In this document: positions 8,655 through 17,861 of the stretch, in pieces
Layout: each line of letters opens with the position of its first letter
How positions within the stretch are numbered: the first letter of the stretch is position 1
Assembly (NCBI GenBank): GCA_036489315.1
Contig: DASXFZ010000057.1
Span: forward strand, 1 to 64,000
From: Candidatus Cybelea sp.
Lineage (GTDB): Bacteria > Vulcanimicrobiota > Vulcanimicrobiia > Vulcanimicrobiales > Vulcanimicrobiaceae
Direction of reading: 5' to 3'
DNA length: 64,000 nucleotides
Translations under genes and position numbers: made by a program
The notes under the pieces: model-generated
Seen by the model: the letters and a program-made list of their open reading frames with translations, nothing else
What the model was told of the DNA's origin: nothing
Database searches by the model: none

Positions 8655-8669
8655 TGAAGCCGGTGGGGT

Positions 8670-10466
8670 TTAGCTTTTCACCGGCGCCGGGCCTGCCGCC
8701 GGACGCCAGAGATGCCGTCCGGTGAAAAGCAGTCCGAGGGTGGCCAAGGCGGCTACGAGAGAGCAGAGCAAGCCCGCGCCTGGACGCCCGTAGATAAAGG
8801 CCCCGGTGGCAAAGAGCGCCCCATAGACGGCGCCCAGCCCAAGCACCCAGCCGAGCAGCGCCATCGGCAGCGAGTCCGGCGACGGCGGGAGCCCTCCGCG
8901 GCTGCGGATTCGGCTCCAGCCCGGCCCCGCCGGCCGCACCTTCTCGTAGAAAGCCGCCAGGGCCGCGTCACCGACCGGCGGTGTCAGGAAGGTAACCGCG
9001 ATCCAGACGAGCGTCGTAGCGCCGACCGTGATCAGCAGCGCTGTAGTCGCGTCGACGCCGTGCCCGTAGCGGTGCGCGATGAAGAACCCCAGCGACACGA
9101 CGAACGAGCAGAGCATCGCACTGACCTCGCTCCACGCGTTGATCCGCCACCAGAACCAGCGCAGCAGATAGATCAGGCCGGTGCCCGCGCCGATCGAGAG
9201 CAGCAGCGTGAACGCGTCCTTGGCGTTATCGAGAAAGAGCGTGAAGACCACGCCGAGCGCCATCAGCAGCGCGGTGACCAGCCGTCCGGCGAAGACCAGC
9301 TCTCGCTGGCTCGCGCCCGGTGCGATGAATCGCTGATAGAAGTCGTGGACGAGGTACGACGTGCCCCAGTTGAGGTGCGTCTCGATCGTCGACCGATACG
9401 CGGCGAAGATTCCGGCAACCATGAAACCCGCAAATCCCGCGGGCAGAAAGACGAGCATCGCCGGATAAGCTACGTCGTTGCCGATCAGATTCGGGCTGAG
9501 CATCGGAAAGCGCGCGTGAATATCGTGCAGGCTCGGGTAGACGATCGTCGACGCGAGCGCAACGACGATCCACGGCCAGGGCCGCAGCGCGTAGTGCATC
9601 GCCTGAAACATGAACGTGCCGAATAGGGCGTCGGACTCGGTGCGCGCCGCGAGCATCCGCTGGGCCACGTAGCTGCCGCCGCCGGGCTCGGCGCCCGGAT
9701 ACCAAACCGACCACCACAGCACGGTAACCGGGATGATGAAAACGGCGAGTGCGCTCTTGGGATCGCCGAAGTTCGGCAGAATCGATAGCGCGGCCGTGCG
9801 GCTTCCGCTAAAATGCGCGACGAGCCCGTGCAAGCCGCCGACGCCTGGGGCGTGGATCGCAAAGTACGCCGCCGCGAACGCCGAGCTCATCGTGATGCAG
9901 AACTGAATCATGTCGGTGACCATCACGCCCCAGAGGCCGGCCGTCGCCGCGAAGACGATCGGAATGACGACGCAGATCGCGAGCGTCTCCCAGCGCGGCC
10001 AGCCGAAGAGGACGCCGGCAATCTTCACCAGCGCCAAGTTGACCGTTGCAATGATCCAGCAGTTGAAGAACAGCCCGAGATAGATCGCGCGAAAGCCGCG
10101 CACGAACGAGGCCGCGCGCCCGGCGTAGCGCAGCTCATAGAACTCCAGATCGGTGAGCACGCCGGAGCGGCGCCAGAGCCGCGCATAAAAGAAGACGGTT
10201 GCCATACCGGTGAGCAGAAACGACCACCACAGCCAGTTTTCGGCGACCCCGCCGTCGCGTACGAGGTTGGTGACGAGATTCGGCGTGTCGGTCGAGAACG
10301 TCGTGGCGACCAGCGAGATCCCGATCAGCCACCACGGCGCCTGGCGTCCGGCCGCAAAGAACTCGGTGATATTCCGCCCGGCTCGGCGCGCGAGCACGAT
10401 GGCGGGCAGAAAGCTCACGCCCAAAGACGCGACGACGATGACCCAGTCCAGCGTCGTCAGGTGCAT
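8670..10466 (-). CDS. Sodium:solute symporter family (SSS) transporter
   Basis: 598 residues from the ATG at 10466, with about 13-15 hydrophobic helices, including DWVIVVASLGVSFLPAIVL at the N-terminus and the GRNITEFFAAGRQAPWW block typical of SSS carriers (sodium-coupled uptake of sugars, amino acids or similar). The length fits the sugar-type branch. The open frame runs about 440 bp further upstream, but that part is only the shadow of flhA. The start overlaps the flhA stop by 10 bp, so it is cotranscribed with the flagellar export genes, for no obvious functional reason. The substrate is not predictable here. Confidence 0.85.
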   Translation of the reverse strand: MHLTTLDWVIVVASLGVSFLPAIVLARRAGRNITEFFAAGRQAPWWLIGISLVATTFSTDTPNLVTNLVRDGGVAENWLWWSFLLTGMATVFFYARLWRRSGVLTDLEFYELRYAGRAASFVRGFRAIYLGLFFNCWIIATVNLALVKIAGVLFGWPRWETLAICVVIPIVFAATAGLWGVMVTDMIQFCITMSSAFAAAYFAIHAPGVGGLHGLVAHFSGSRTAALSILPNFGDPKSALAVFIIPVTVLWWSVWYPGAEPGGGSYVAQRMLAARTESDALFGTFMFQAMHYALRPWPWIVVALASTIVYPSLHDIHARFPMLSPNLIGNDVAYPAMLVFLPAGFAGFMVAGIFAAYRSTIETHLNWGTSYLVHDFYQRFIAPGASQRELVFAGRLVTALLMALGVVFTLFLDNAKDAFTLLLSIGAGTGLIYLLRWFWWRINAWSEVSAMLCSFVVSLGFFIAHRYGHGVDATTALLITVGATTLVWIAVTFLTPPVGDAALAAFYEKVRPAGPGWSRIRSRGGLPPSPDSLPMALLGWVLGLGAVYGALFATGAFIYGRPGAGLLCSLVAALATLGLLFTGRHLWRPAAGPAPVKS

Positions 10467-12511
10467 GAAGCGAGCGCGTTCGTCTCTTCTTGAGCGATGA
10501 CCTCGGCCGGTACGAGCGCCATCTCGTTGGGGAGCTCGCCGTAGGCGTAAACGGCGACGCGTATTCCGGAGCGCAGCAAGAAGTCGGCGAGCACCGGCCG
10601 CAGCGCCGAGGTGCAGACGACGGCGGCGCGCTCCCGCGGCGTGCGCATCGCGTACCGTTCGATCCGCGCGCGCACCGCAAGCGCGGTCGCCGGCTCCGCC
10701 CCTTCCGCGCCGTAGCGGCACCACGCCGCAATCAGCCGTTGCTCGAACTCCGGCTCGAAGATCGCCGGCTCGAGCGCCGTGACGCCCCGGCGGCGCAAGA
10801 GATCCGGAACGATGGCTCGCCGAGCGCACTCCGCCAGCTCGCGCGGATCGCGCGTTGCGGCTTCGAGCATCGCTTCGAAGACGGCGATCGGATCGCGCGG
10901 CCACGCGCCCTCGCGCAGCAGAAGCCCAAAGGTCCGGTGCACGGCGCCGAACGGCAGCGCTTCTCCGCCGATCTCCTTCACCACCGCCGGCACCGTCGAG
11001 CGGAGATGTTCGAGCAGCGTATGCAGCTCTTGACGCCCGACGAGCTCGGCGGCGTGGGTCCGGGCGATCTCTGCCAGATGGGAGCCGAGCACGGAGATCG
11101 GATCGAAAACCAGCGCGCCCGCATTGAGCGCGCTCTCCCGCACGTCGGGCGGAATCCAGGCGGCGGGCAGTGAGTAGACGGGTTCGCGTTCGATCTGCAC
11201 CGAGAAGCGCGTCAAGACCGCTTCGTCGGCGACCGCGAGCAGCCGCTCGAGTTCGAGGCGCCCGCTCCCCGCCAAGCGATCGCGAACCCGAATTCCGTAA
11301 GTGCGCGGATCGCGCCCAAGATCGTCGCGCAAACGTACGCCGGGAAGAACGACGCCGATGTCGGCTGCCAGCGCTCGGCGAACCTCGCCGATCCGGTCGA
11401 GCAGCGCGTCAGCTAGCGGCGGCGCCAAGAGTTGTGCGAGATCGGCGCCGATTTCGAGTGCGACGGCGTCGACGCCCACCAGGCCGAGCGCTAGCTCCGG
11501 GCGCCGCATCGCGTTACGCTTGAGGCGCTCGCGCGCCTCGACGGCCTCGCTCTCGCCGCGCCGGCGATTTCGCTGCGCGGCCGCCAGCATAAACGCCGTC
11601 GCACCCAAGAAGATAAAAAGTGGTCGCGGCAATGCCGGCACCAGCGCAAGCGCCAGCAGCAGGCCGCCGGCGCTGCGCAAGACGTCGGGCCGCGCAAAGA
11701 GCTGCGTCGCGAGATCGGCGCCGAGCGCACCCTCCGATGCGACGCGGGTGACCATCAGGCCCATCGCCGTCGAGATCAGAAAGGCCGGCAGCGTCGTCAC
11801 CAGCGCGTTTCCGATCGAGAGGAGGGCGAAGGTCGAGATCGAGTCGACGGGCGACAGCCCATGGTAGAGCACGCCGACGAGCACGCCGCCCGCCAAGTTG
11901 AGCGCGACGATCACGAGCGCCGCGATCGCGTCGCCCTTGACGAACTTTCCCGCACCGTCCATCGCGCCGTAGAAATCGGCCTCGCGTTGAACCGTTTCGC
12001 GTTTGCGCCGCGCGCCTTCGGCATCGAGGGAGCCGGCGTGAACGTCGGCGTCGATTGCCATCTGTTTGCCGGGCATCGCGTCGAGCGTGAAGCGGGCCGC
12101 GACTTCGGCAACCCGCTGCGAGCCGCTGGCGATGACGACGAACTGAATGGTCACGAGGATCGCAAAGACGATGATGCCGACGACGAGATTTCCGCGCACG
12201 ACGAACTCTCCGAACGCGGGAATGATCGCCCCGACCGCACCCGGCGTCGCCCCCGACGTCAAGATCAGCCGCGTCGCCGAAACGTCGAGCGAGAGCCGAA
12301 AGAGCGTGGCGATCAAGAGTGCCGGCGCGAACGCCGAGAACTCTAGCGGGTCGTCGACGGTCACCGAGAGCAAGAGCACGAGCGCAGAACCGAAGATGTT
12401 GATTCCCAGCAGCAGATCGAGCAGCCACGGCGGCAGCGGCACGATCAGGATCGCGACGATCGCCAATAGTAAAGCGGCGAACGCGTAGACCGCGCGCCGC
12501 GAAGAGCTCAT
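10457..12511 (-). CDS. flhA: Flagellar export gate protein FlhA
   Basis: 684 residues, full length for FlhA. The first 300 or so residues hold eight membrane helices and the FHIPEP-family block around ARFTLDAMPGKQMAIDAD (residues about 140-157). The rest is the cytoplasmic nonamer-ring domain that docks substrate-chaperone complexes. It is the energy-converting gate of the flagellar type III apparatus. ATG at 12511 overlaps the flhB stop by 4 bp (ATGA). Reading frame intact, unlike flhB. The cytoplasmic domain could equally serve a flagellum-derived secretion system; nothing in the gene itself separates the two. Confidence 0.95.
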   Translation of the reverse strand: MSSSRRAVYAFAALLLAIVAILIVPLPPWLLDLLLGINIFGSALVLLLSVTVDDPLEFSAFAPALLIATLFRLSLDVSATRLILTSGATPGAVGAIIPAFGEFVVRGNLVVGIIVFAILVTIQFVVIASGSQRVAEVAARFTLDAMPGKQMAIDADVHAGSLDAEGARRKRETVQREADFYGAMDGAGKFVKGDAIAALVIVALNLAGGVLVGVLYHGLSPVDSISTFALLSIGNALVTTLPAFLISTAMGLMVTRVASEGALGADLATQLFARPDVLRSAGGLLLALALVPALPRPLFIFLGATAFMLAAAQRNRRRGESEAVEARERLKRNAMRRPELALGLVGVDAVALEIGADLAQLLAPPLADALLDRIGEVRRALAADIGVVLPGVRLRDDLGRDPRTYGIRVRDRLAGSGRLELERLLAVADEAVLTRFSVQIEREPVYSLPAAWIPPDVRESALNAGALVFDPISVLGSHLAEIARTHAAELVGRQELHTLLEHLRSTVPAVVKEIGGEALPFGAVHRTFGLLLREGAWPRDPIAVFEAMLEAATRDPRELAECARRAIVPDLLRRRGVTALEPAIFEPEFEQRLIAAWCRYGAEGAEPATALAVRARIERYAMRTPRERAAVVCTSALRPVLADFLLRSGIRVAVYAYGELPNEMALVPAEVIAQEETNALASCT

Positions 12512-13522
12512 ACGGCCGGCTCGCTCGCGCGCGCGAGCGCAATGACGACTTCGGCGACCGCGAGATAGTGCTCGCGCGGAATCGGCTCGACCGAGCGCAC
12601 GTCGCGATAGAGGGCTCGCGCCAGCAGCGGATTGTCGACGACCGGGATGCTGTGCCGGACGGCAAGCGCGCGAACCTGCAGTGCGAGGTCGTCGATCGCG
12701 CGGACGAGCACCTTCGGCACCGTGACGAGCGGCGGTGCGTATGCGAGCGCTACGGCGACGTGGGTTGGATTGACGACGACGAACGCCGCCTCTTTTACCT
12801 TTGCGAGGCCGCCGCGCAAAAACGCGCGATGGAGCGAACGCCGCCGGCCGCGGGCGGTGGCGTCACCCTCTTCTTCCTTCTGTTCGCGTCTACGCTCTTC
12901 GAGGCTCATCCGCAGCCGGCGCAGCCACGCGTTGCGCGCGGCTGCGAACTCGACCAGCGAGAAGAGCAGGCCGATCCCCGCCGCAACGGCGACGACCTCG
13001 ATCGCGCAAGACCATGCCGCAGTCGCGAAACGGTCGAGCGAGGTTGAGGCGAGCAGCGCCGGTGCGCTCGCTGCAAACGCCGGGAACATCGCGCCCGCAG
13101 CACATGAAAACGCGAGGATCGCGCGCAGCGAATGCCCGAAGCGTCTCGCGGGAAAAGACGCGGCGTATTCCTTGAACTGGATTGAGGCGCTCGACTTTCA
13201 TCCCGACCGGCACGAACGCCAGGCCCCCGTTTTGCAGCAGCGTCGCGAACGTACCGGCGAGCGAAGCGCAGAGAATCGGCACGAGCGCAACGGCGGCGAC
13301 CGCCCCGGCGCTCGGGGGAGCCGGGCGCAGCGACGCGGCCTGGGCGAGCGCATCCGCCCCGAGGCTCGCGATGCTCGCCGCGATGCCGGCGACGCCGCAG
13401 GCCGCCGCCGCGAACGAGCAGTTCACCGCGAGTTCACTCGAACGTGCGACGTCACCCTCGCGCCGCGCCTTGGCGATTCGCCGCGGCGTCGCTTCGAACG
13501 GCTTCTCTTCGCTATCGCTCAT
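12508..13522 (-). CDS. flhB: Flagellar export switch protein FlhB (frameshifted near 13121-13128)
   Basis: The start MSDSEEKPFEATPRRIAKA at 13522 is the classic FlhB N-terminus, and that frame runs to RETLRAFA. The family sequence then continues in the next frame (RAILAFSCAAGAMFPAF...), which reaches the stop at 12508 and contains the self-cleavage motif NPTH in VVNPTHVAVAL. The jump lies in GCTGCGCGCGATC, where one extra base or a lost GC unit moves the frame. Read through, the product is about 337 residues with four membrane helices and the FlhB cytoplasmic switch domain that changes substrate specificity. The start overlaps the fliR stop (ATGA). Either a real lesion or a base-call error in the GC repeat. 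Confidence 0.85.
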
Positions 13523-14235
13523 CGTGCCGGCCCGGGAAACAAAACGATCGGGAGCGGAGCATGCTGCGCTTCGAGCGGCACGACGACGGTGCTTGCAAGG
13601 AGCGCGGCGGCGAAGGCGAGCGGAAACGCGAGCGTAAAGCTGCCGAAACGCGGAACGACGCGCGAAAGAGCGCCCAGCGCAATCTGCACGACGAATGCCG
13701 CAGCGACCGCCGGCGCGGCGACCTGCAGCGCGACGACGACGAACGTCTGTGCGAACCACGCGGTGAAGCTCGTCCACTGCGCGGCGTCGATCGCGCTTGC
13801 CGGCGGAATGCGGGTGAAGCTCTGCGCGAATGCGAGCAGCATCGGACGGTACGCGCCGGTCAGAAAGAAGGCGCCGGTAAACGCGAGCGACCAGACGCGC
13901 CCGTAGCCCGAGGGCGCCACCAGCGCGACGCTCGGAGCGATCGCCTTGACGCCGATATAATCGTCGACGACGCGCCCTCCCGCGTACGCGCCGTCGTAGA
14001 TCAGCGACGTGGTCATGCCGATCGCACTGCCCAGCAGAAACTCGACGAGCAGCGCGGCGACGAATCCGTAGATGTCCTCGCTGCGGGTACGCACCGCCAG
14101 CGGCCGTGCGACGAGCATTGCCAGCGAAAGCGCGAGCCCGCCCCGCAGCGCGACTGGGACGCTTGGATGCGAGAATCCCGGCGCGCGAAAGACGAAGCCC
14201 GCGCAGCGGGCTAATACGAGCAGGCCGCTTACCAT
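13519..14235 (-). CDS. fliR: Flagellar export gate protein FliR
   Basis: 238 residues with six hydrophobic stretches and FliR features: ARCAGFVFRAPGF near the N-terminus, LLGSAIGMTTSLIYDGAYAGGRVVD in the middle, and a C-terminal pair of helices. FliP, FliQ and FliR form the helical export gate within the basal body. ATG at 14235 overlaps the fliQ stop by 7 bp, and its own stop overlaps flhB by 4 bp, so translation is coupled. The length is slightly under the usual 250-260 residues. The frame is intact. Confidence 0.92.
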   Translation of the reverse strand: MVSGLLVLARCAGFVFRAPGFSHPSVPVALRGGLALSLAMLVARPLAVRTRSEDIYGFVAALLVEFLLGSAIGMTTSLIYDGAYAGGRVVDDYIGVKAIAPSVALVAPSGYGRVWSLAFTGAFFLTGAYRPMLLAFAQSFTRIPPASAIDAAQWTSFTAWFAQTFVVVALQVAAPAVAAAFVVQIALGALSRVVPRFGSFTLAFPLAFAAALLASTVVVPLEAQHAPLPIVLFPGPAR

Positions 14236-14498
14236 CCCGAGCCCAGCGCCGGTATCGCCGCGATCGCACGATCGAAGAGCGAGGCCAGTAAATGCATCGC
14301 GGTCGCTCCGAACGCGGCGACCAGGAGGCCGACGGTAACGATCTTCGGGAGAAGCGTCAGCGTCTGTTCCTGCACTTGCGTCGCGGCCTGGACGACCGCA
14401 ACCGCCGTCCCGACGAGCGCGGCGCCGGCGAGCATCGGCAAAGCGATCAGCGCCGTCGTGACGAGCGCATCGTGCAAGAGTCCGTCGAGCGCCTCCAC
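14229..14498 (-). CDS. fliQ: Flagellar export gate protein FliQ
   Basis: 89 residues, the standard length, with two membrane helices joined by a short loop containing QAATQVQEQTLTLLPK, the conserved FliQ signature. Four copies assemble with FliP and FliR in the export gate. ATG at 14498 lies 34 bp downstream of metF, which separates it from fliP; in most genomes fliP and fliQ are adjacent. The intervening spacer holds a short direct repeat GGCGTTACG around 14519-14537, of unknown meaning. Confidence 0.93.
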   Translation of the reverse strand: MEALDGLLHDALVTTALIALPMLAGAALVGTAVAVVQAATQVQEQTLTLLPKIVTVGLLVAAFGATAMHLLASLFDRAIAAIPALGSGW

Positions 14499-14532
14499 GC
14501 CCTAACGGTAAGGGAACGGCGTTACGAGGGCG

Positions 14533-15444
14533 TTACGCGGTTGTTATAGCGGTCGCGTTGCGCGGGGCCGGCCGCCACGCACTCGCGGCAAGCAGTGCGG
14601 AGACGATCGCGCGCGTGGCGGGCGAACGATTGAGCGTGTAAAAGTGCAGGCCGGGCACTCCGGACTGCAGCAGCTCGGAGGCTTGCATCGATGCGTAGGC
14701 CACACCCAGATCCTCAACGGCCTTGACGTCGCCCTTGCGCATCTCCATCTCGACGCGCAGCTTCGGTGGAATGCTCGCGCCGCACATCGCGACGAAGCGC
14801 TCGATCTGGGCGAAGTTTGTGATCGGCATCAGGCCCGGCAGCATCGGCACCGAGATGCCGGCGTCGCGCGCCCGGCGCTCGAACGCGAAGAAGAGCGCGT
14901 TGTCGAAAAAGAGCTGCGACACGAGAAAGTCGGCACCGGCGTCCGCTTTGCGCTTGAGCGCTTCAAGGTCGGCGTCGACCGTCGGCGCCTCCGGGTGCTT
15001 CTCCGGGTAGCATGCCGCGCCGATGCAAAAGTCGTAATTACGCCGCAGCATCGCAATCAGCTCGTCGGCCTGGGTGAAGCCTCCGGCGGTTCCTTCAAAG
15101 GCGGTGCCTGCGGGCGCGTCACCGCGCAGCGCCAGCACGTTCTCGATGCGTGCGCGCGCTAAGTCGTCGAAGAGCGCACGCAGGTCGGCGCGCGAAGCGC
15201 CTACGCACGTAACGTGCGCGACGACCGTCATCCCGATCTCTTGCTGAATCTGCTTTGCCAGTGCGACGGTTCGTGCGCGCGTCGAGCCCCCCGCGCCATA
15301 GGTGATCGAGACGAAGGCCGGCCGTAAGGGCGCCAGCGCCTCGATCGTCGTGAAGAGCTGCTGCGAGCCGGCATCGTCTCGGGGCGGAAAGAACTCGAAG
15401 GAGAAAAACGGCCGCTGGGTCGCGAGCGCCTCGCTGATGCGCAT
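14533..15444 (-). CDS. metF: 5,10-methylenetetrahydrofolate reductase
   Basis: 303 residues from the ATG at 15444. RPFFSFEFFPPRDD near residues 11-24 carries the catalytic Glu of MetF, followed by the TIM-barrel strands SITYGAGGSTR and LALRGDAP and the FAD-contacting segments DFLVSQLFFD and PGLMPITN. It reduces methylene-THF to methyl-THF, supplying methyl groups for methionine synthesis. The gene sits in the middle of the flagellar operon between fliP (14 bp upstream) and fliQ (34 bp downstream), on the same strand. The open frame extends upstream over fliP, but homology begins only at this ATG. Function is secure; the location is odd. Confidence 0.95.
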   Translation of the reverse strand: MRISEALATQRPFFSFEFFPPRDDAGSQQLFTTIEALAPLRPAFVSITYGAGGSTRARTVALAKQIQQEIGMTVVAHVTCVGASRADLRALFDDLARARIENVLALRGDAPAGTAFEGTAGGFTQADELIAMLRRNYDFCIGAACYPEKHPEAPTVDADLEALKRKADAGADFLVSQLFFDNALFFAFERRARDAGISVPMLPGLMPITNFAQIERFVAMCGASIPPKLRVEMEMRKGDVKAVEDLGVAYASMQASELLQSGVPGLHFYTLNRSPATRAIVSALLAASAWRPAPRNATAITTA

Positions 15445-15458
15445 ATGCGGCTCGTCTC

Positions 15459-16118
15459 TTAACGAAAGCTGCCCGCGACGCCTCCGCAGAGCAGCGCCCA
15501 GCCGTCGACCATGACGAAGAGCAGGAGCTTCACCGGCAGCGAAACAACCGGTGGGCTCAACATCATCATGCCCAGGCCCATCAGCATCGCGGCGACCGCC
15601 AAGTCGATCGCAACAAAGGGCAGATAGAGGGCGAAACCGATGGCGAAGGCGCTGCGAAGCTCGCCGACGACGAAAGCCGGAATCAAGACGGTCATCGCGA
15701 CCGCGCGGCGGGGCGGCGGCGCCTCTCGCGCAATCCGTTCGAAGAGCGCGATATCGGCGGCGCGCGTCTGCCGCAGCATGAACGAACGCAGCGGTCCGGT
15801 CGCGCGCGCGAGCGCCTGCGACGGCGTCAAGCGCCCGTGCGTGTAGGGCTCGACGGCCTCGCGGCCGATCCGCTGTGCGGTCGGCGTCATCACGACCATC
15901 GTCAAGACCAGCGCAAGGCCCGTAAGCACCGCGTTGGGGGGCAGCGCGGACGCACCAATGGCGGAACGCACCAGCGAAAGGACGACGACGATCCGCACGA
16001 ACGACGTGCACATCACGAGCAGCAGCGGCACGAGCGAGAGGAGCGTCAGGCCTACCAGAAGGTCGAGGGGTTCGCTTCCGTGACGCCCCGCGGCCGCGAG
16101 CAGCGGATCGAGATTCAC
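15459..16118 (-). CDS. fliP: Flagellar export gate protein FliP
   Basis: 219 residues from a GTG at 16118 that overlaps the fliN stop as GTGA. FliP hallmarks: LLVGLTLLSLVPLLLVMCTS near the N-terminus, SFVRIVVVLSLVRSAIG, GRLTPSQAL, and the tail MLMGLGMMMLSPPVVSLPVKLLLFV. FliP forms the core of the export gate with FliQ and FliR. It lacks the cleavable signal peptide of many FliP proteins and is about 25 residues shorter than usual. Longer start options exist upstream but lie inside fliN and look unrelated. Confidence 0.93.
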   Translation of the reverse strand: MNLDPLLAAAGRHGSEPLDLLVGLTLLSLVPLLLVMCTSFVRIVVVLSLVRSAIGASALPPNAVLTGLALVLTMVVMTPTAQRIGREAVEPYTHGRLTPSQALARATGPLRSFMLRQTRAADIALFERIAREAPPPRRAVAMTVLIPAFVVGELRSAFAIGFALYLPFVAIDLAVAAMLMGLGMMMLSPPVVSLPVKLLLFVMVDGWALLCGGVAGSFR

Positions 16119-16393
16119 GGCGATCGCCCGTTGCGCAGCAGTTCGGTTATGCGCAACCCGAAACTCTCGTCGACGGCGACGATTTCGCCGCGGGCGATCG
16201 CGCGATCGTTGACGAGCAGCTCGACCGGCGCGTTGGCCGCGCGATCGAGCTCGACGATCGATCCGTTTCCAAGCTTGAGGATCTCTGCCACCGACATTTT
16301 GCATCCGCCCAGCTCGACGGTCAGCTGGAGCGGAACGTGCAGCAGCAGGCCGAGATCGTCGCCTTCGAGCGGACCATTACCATCGACGACCAT
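16115..16393 (-). CDS. fliN: Flagellar switch protein FliN (SpoA domain)
   Basis: 92 residues, essentially one SpoA domain: LLHVPLQLTVELGGCKMSVA, then LKLGNGSIVELDRAANAPVE and VNDRAIARGEIVAVDESFGLRIT, the diagnostic FliN/SctQ C-terminal block. FliN dimers with FliM build the lower C-ring, which docks the FliH-FliI export ATPase. The protein is short but complete for a single-domain FliN. ATG at 16393 lies 6 bp after the FliM-like stop and its stop overlaps fliP. The same domain occurs in non-flagellar type III systems. Confidence 0.9.
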   Translation of the reverse strand: MVVDGNGPLEGDDLGLLLHVPLQLTVELGGCKMSVAEILKLGNGSIVELDRAANAPVELLVNDRAIARGEIVAVDESFGLRITELLRNGRSP

Positions 16394-16399
16394 CGCTTC

Positions 16400-17150
16400 T
16401 TACGAGTCGCCGGCTGCGTCTATCCGCAGCGCGCGGCGGCCGCCGGCGAGCCCGCACGTTCCGCGCGCGAGCGCGCGCCCGAACGCTACGAGCGTGCAGC
16501 GGTGCAGTTCGTCGGGAGACCGGCAGCGTCGCGCCCGCTGCGAGCGCCGCTATCGCGCGGCTCGAAACCGGACCGAGAGCGAACCGCACGCGCGTCGCGA
16601 TCGGGATCTCTGCCAGATGCGCGGCTTCGATTCGCGTTTGCGGTTGCGAGGACGGATCTCGCGTCAGCGCGATTCCGATGCGAGCGACGACCGGTTCGAG
16701 CAGTGAGAGTTCGAAGTACGTCGCGAGCCGCTCGATCCGGTCGACGCGCTCGGCGCCGAGGCTCTCCCGCGTTCCGCAGACCGAGCCGAGGTGCGCCGCA
16801 AGCATTCCGATCGTGCGATCCAAAACGTCCCGCTCGAACGGTGAGAGACGGCGGTTCCCGCGCGACGGAGGCTCGCCGAAGAGCGCCGCCGCGAGCGTGG
16901 CCGCATCGTCGGGGCGAAGGACGACGATTGCCTCGGCGACGCTGCCGCGGATGCGATAGAGAAGCGCATCTCGCAGGAGGGTCGGCCACGCGCAGCGGCG
17001 CGGAATCGAAGGTTCGACGACGTGCAGTTCAACCGGCGCGGCAAAGAGCGCGGCCAGCGACTCGCGGACGCCGTTGGCGACGACGCAGGCTGCGCTCACC
17101 GGAAGCGAGGAGCGCCTCGTAACGACCCATTCGCGCACGCGCCGGTTCAT
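16400..17150 (-). CDS. FliM-like C-ring protein (frameshifted near 16513-16516)
   Basis: From the ATG at 17150 (overlapping the FlgG-like stop as ATGA), about 210 residues resemble a FliM/SctQ middle domain: LVRPDDAATLAAALFGEP-type sequence, LSPFERDVLDRT, and a first half of a SpoA domain ending GATLPVS. The SpoA domain continues in another frame as CTLVAFGRALARG and RRALRIDAAGDS, stopping at 16400. The shift falls in TCCCGAC (one base too many or two too few). Read through, it is about 250 residues, short for FliM (about 330), and it lacks the N-terminal CheY-binding EIDxLL motif. It would link the ring to FliN. The frame error may be genuine decay or a sequencing error in a C run. Confidence 0.7.
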
Positions 17151-17861
17151 TTCAACAGATCCATCGCCGTTTTGCCGAGGTGGCCTTTGGCGGTCTCCGC
17201 TGCTTGCAACGCGTCGAACGTAATGTACGCCTCTTTCAGCCGCGCGAGGCTCTCGTCCAAGTCGACCCGGCTGCGCATGCGATGGAGCGGTTCGAGCGCG
17301 GCAAAACCGTCGCGTCCCGCCACCGAGCTGCGCGTCGACGCCCGGCGGCGCAATATGCAGGCCGTCGCTTTCGGAAAGGCGCGTACCGGCCGGAAAACGC
17401 GCGAGCGCGAGGCGGCCGGCAACGATGCGCCGCGACTCCCGGATTCCGCTGCGCGGGTCGATGCTCGTTCGATCGTAGGCGAGGCTGCCGTCGGCCTCGA
17501 CCCGCGCGTTCGCGGCGCGCCCAAGCGCTTCATCGATCGGATCGACCCGCAGCTCCACGAGCCGGCTCGAGCCGTCGAGGCCGCAGATCGCGCGCCCGTC
17601 GCGATCTTCGAGCCGCCCGTTGTGAAGCGCGAACGATCCGTCGCTGGTGAAGCCGGTCTCGCCGCGCGCGTCGCGAGCAACGAAGTAGAGGCCGCCGGCG
17701 GCGCAGACCGAGAGGGGATCGAGCGTGAAATCGGAGATCGCCGCCGGCGTGGCGACGTCGTCGTGCTGCGGCACGCTGCCGGGAACAAAGGCGCGACGCA
17801 CGTCCGCGGCGCGTTCGGTGATTCGGTCGAGCGCCGCGCTCAACGCTGGGTTTAGGAACAT
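17147..17861 (-). CDS. FlgG/FlgF-like rod or hook-basal-body protein (frameshifted near 17328-17334)
   Basis: Starting at ATG 17861, the N-terminal part contains the rod-protein core AAGGLYFVARDARGETGFTS-DGSFALHNGRL, matching the F-F-V-V-x-D-x-x-G-x-x-x-Y-T-R-D-G-x-F block of FlgF/FlgG. The family's C-terminal helix (MRSRVDLDESLARLKEAY and on to the TGA at 17147) is in a different frame; the switch is within GACGCGCAGCTC, again at a GC repeat. Read through, about 238 residues. It is the only distal-rod-type gene in the operon and there is no separate FlgF, FlgE or FlgK. It overlaps the FliK-like gene by 10 bp and the FliM-like gene by 4 bp. Confidence 0.72.

Noticed and set aside
10467-10904. 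Upstream extension of the symporter reading frame
   Set aside because: It overlaps flhA antiparallel-frame sequence, lacks hydrophobic helices and starts with Arg/Ala-rich shadow sequence.
14229-16400. fliP/fliQ/fliR/fliN as injectisome (non-flagellar type III) genes
   Set aside because: Presence of flgB, flgC, fliE and a FlgG-like gene in the same operon places them with the flagellar branch; export to a non-flagellar role is kept as a finding only.
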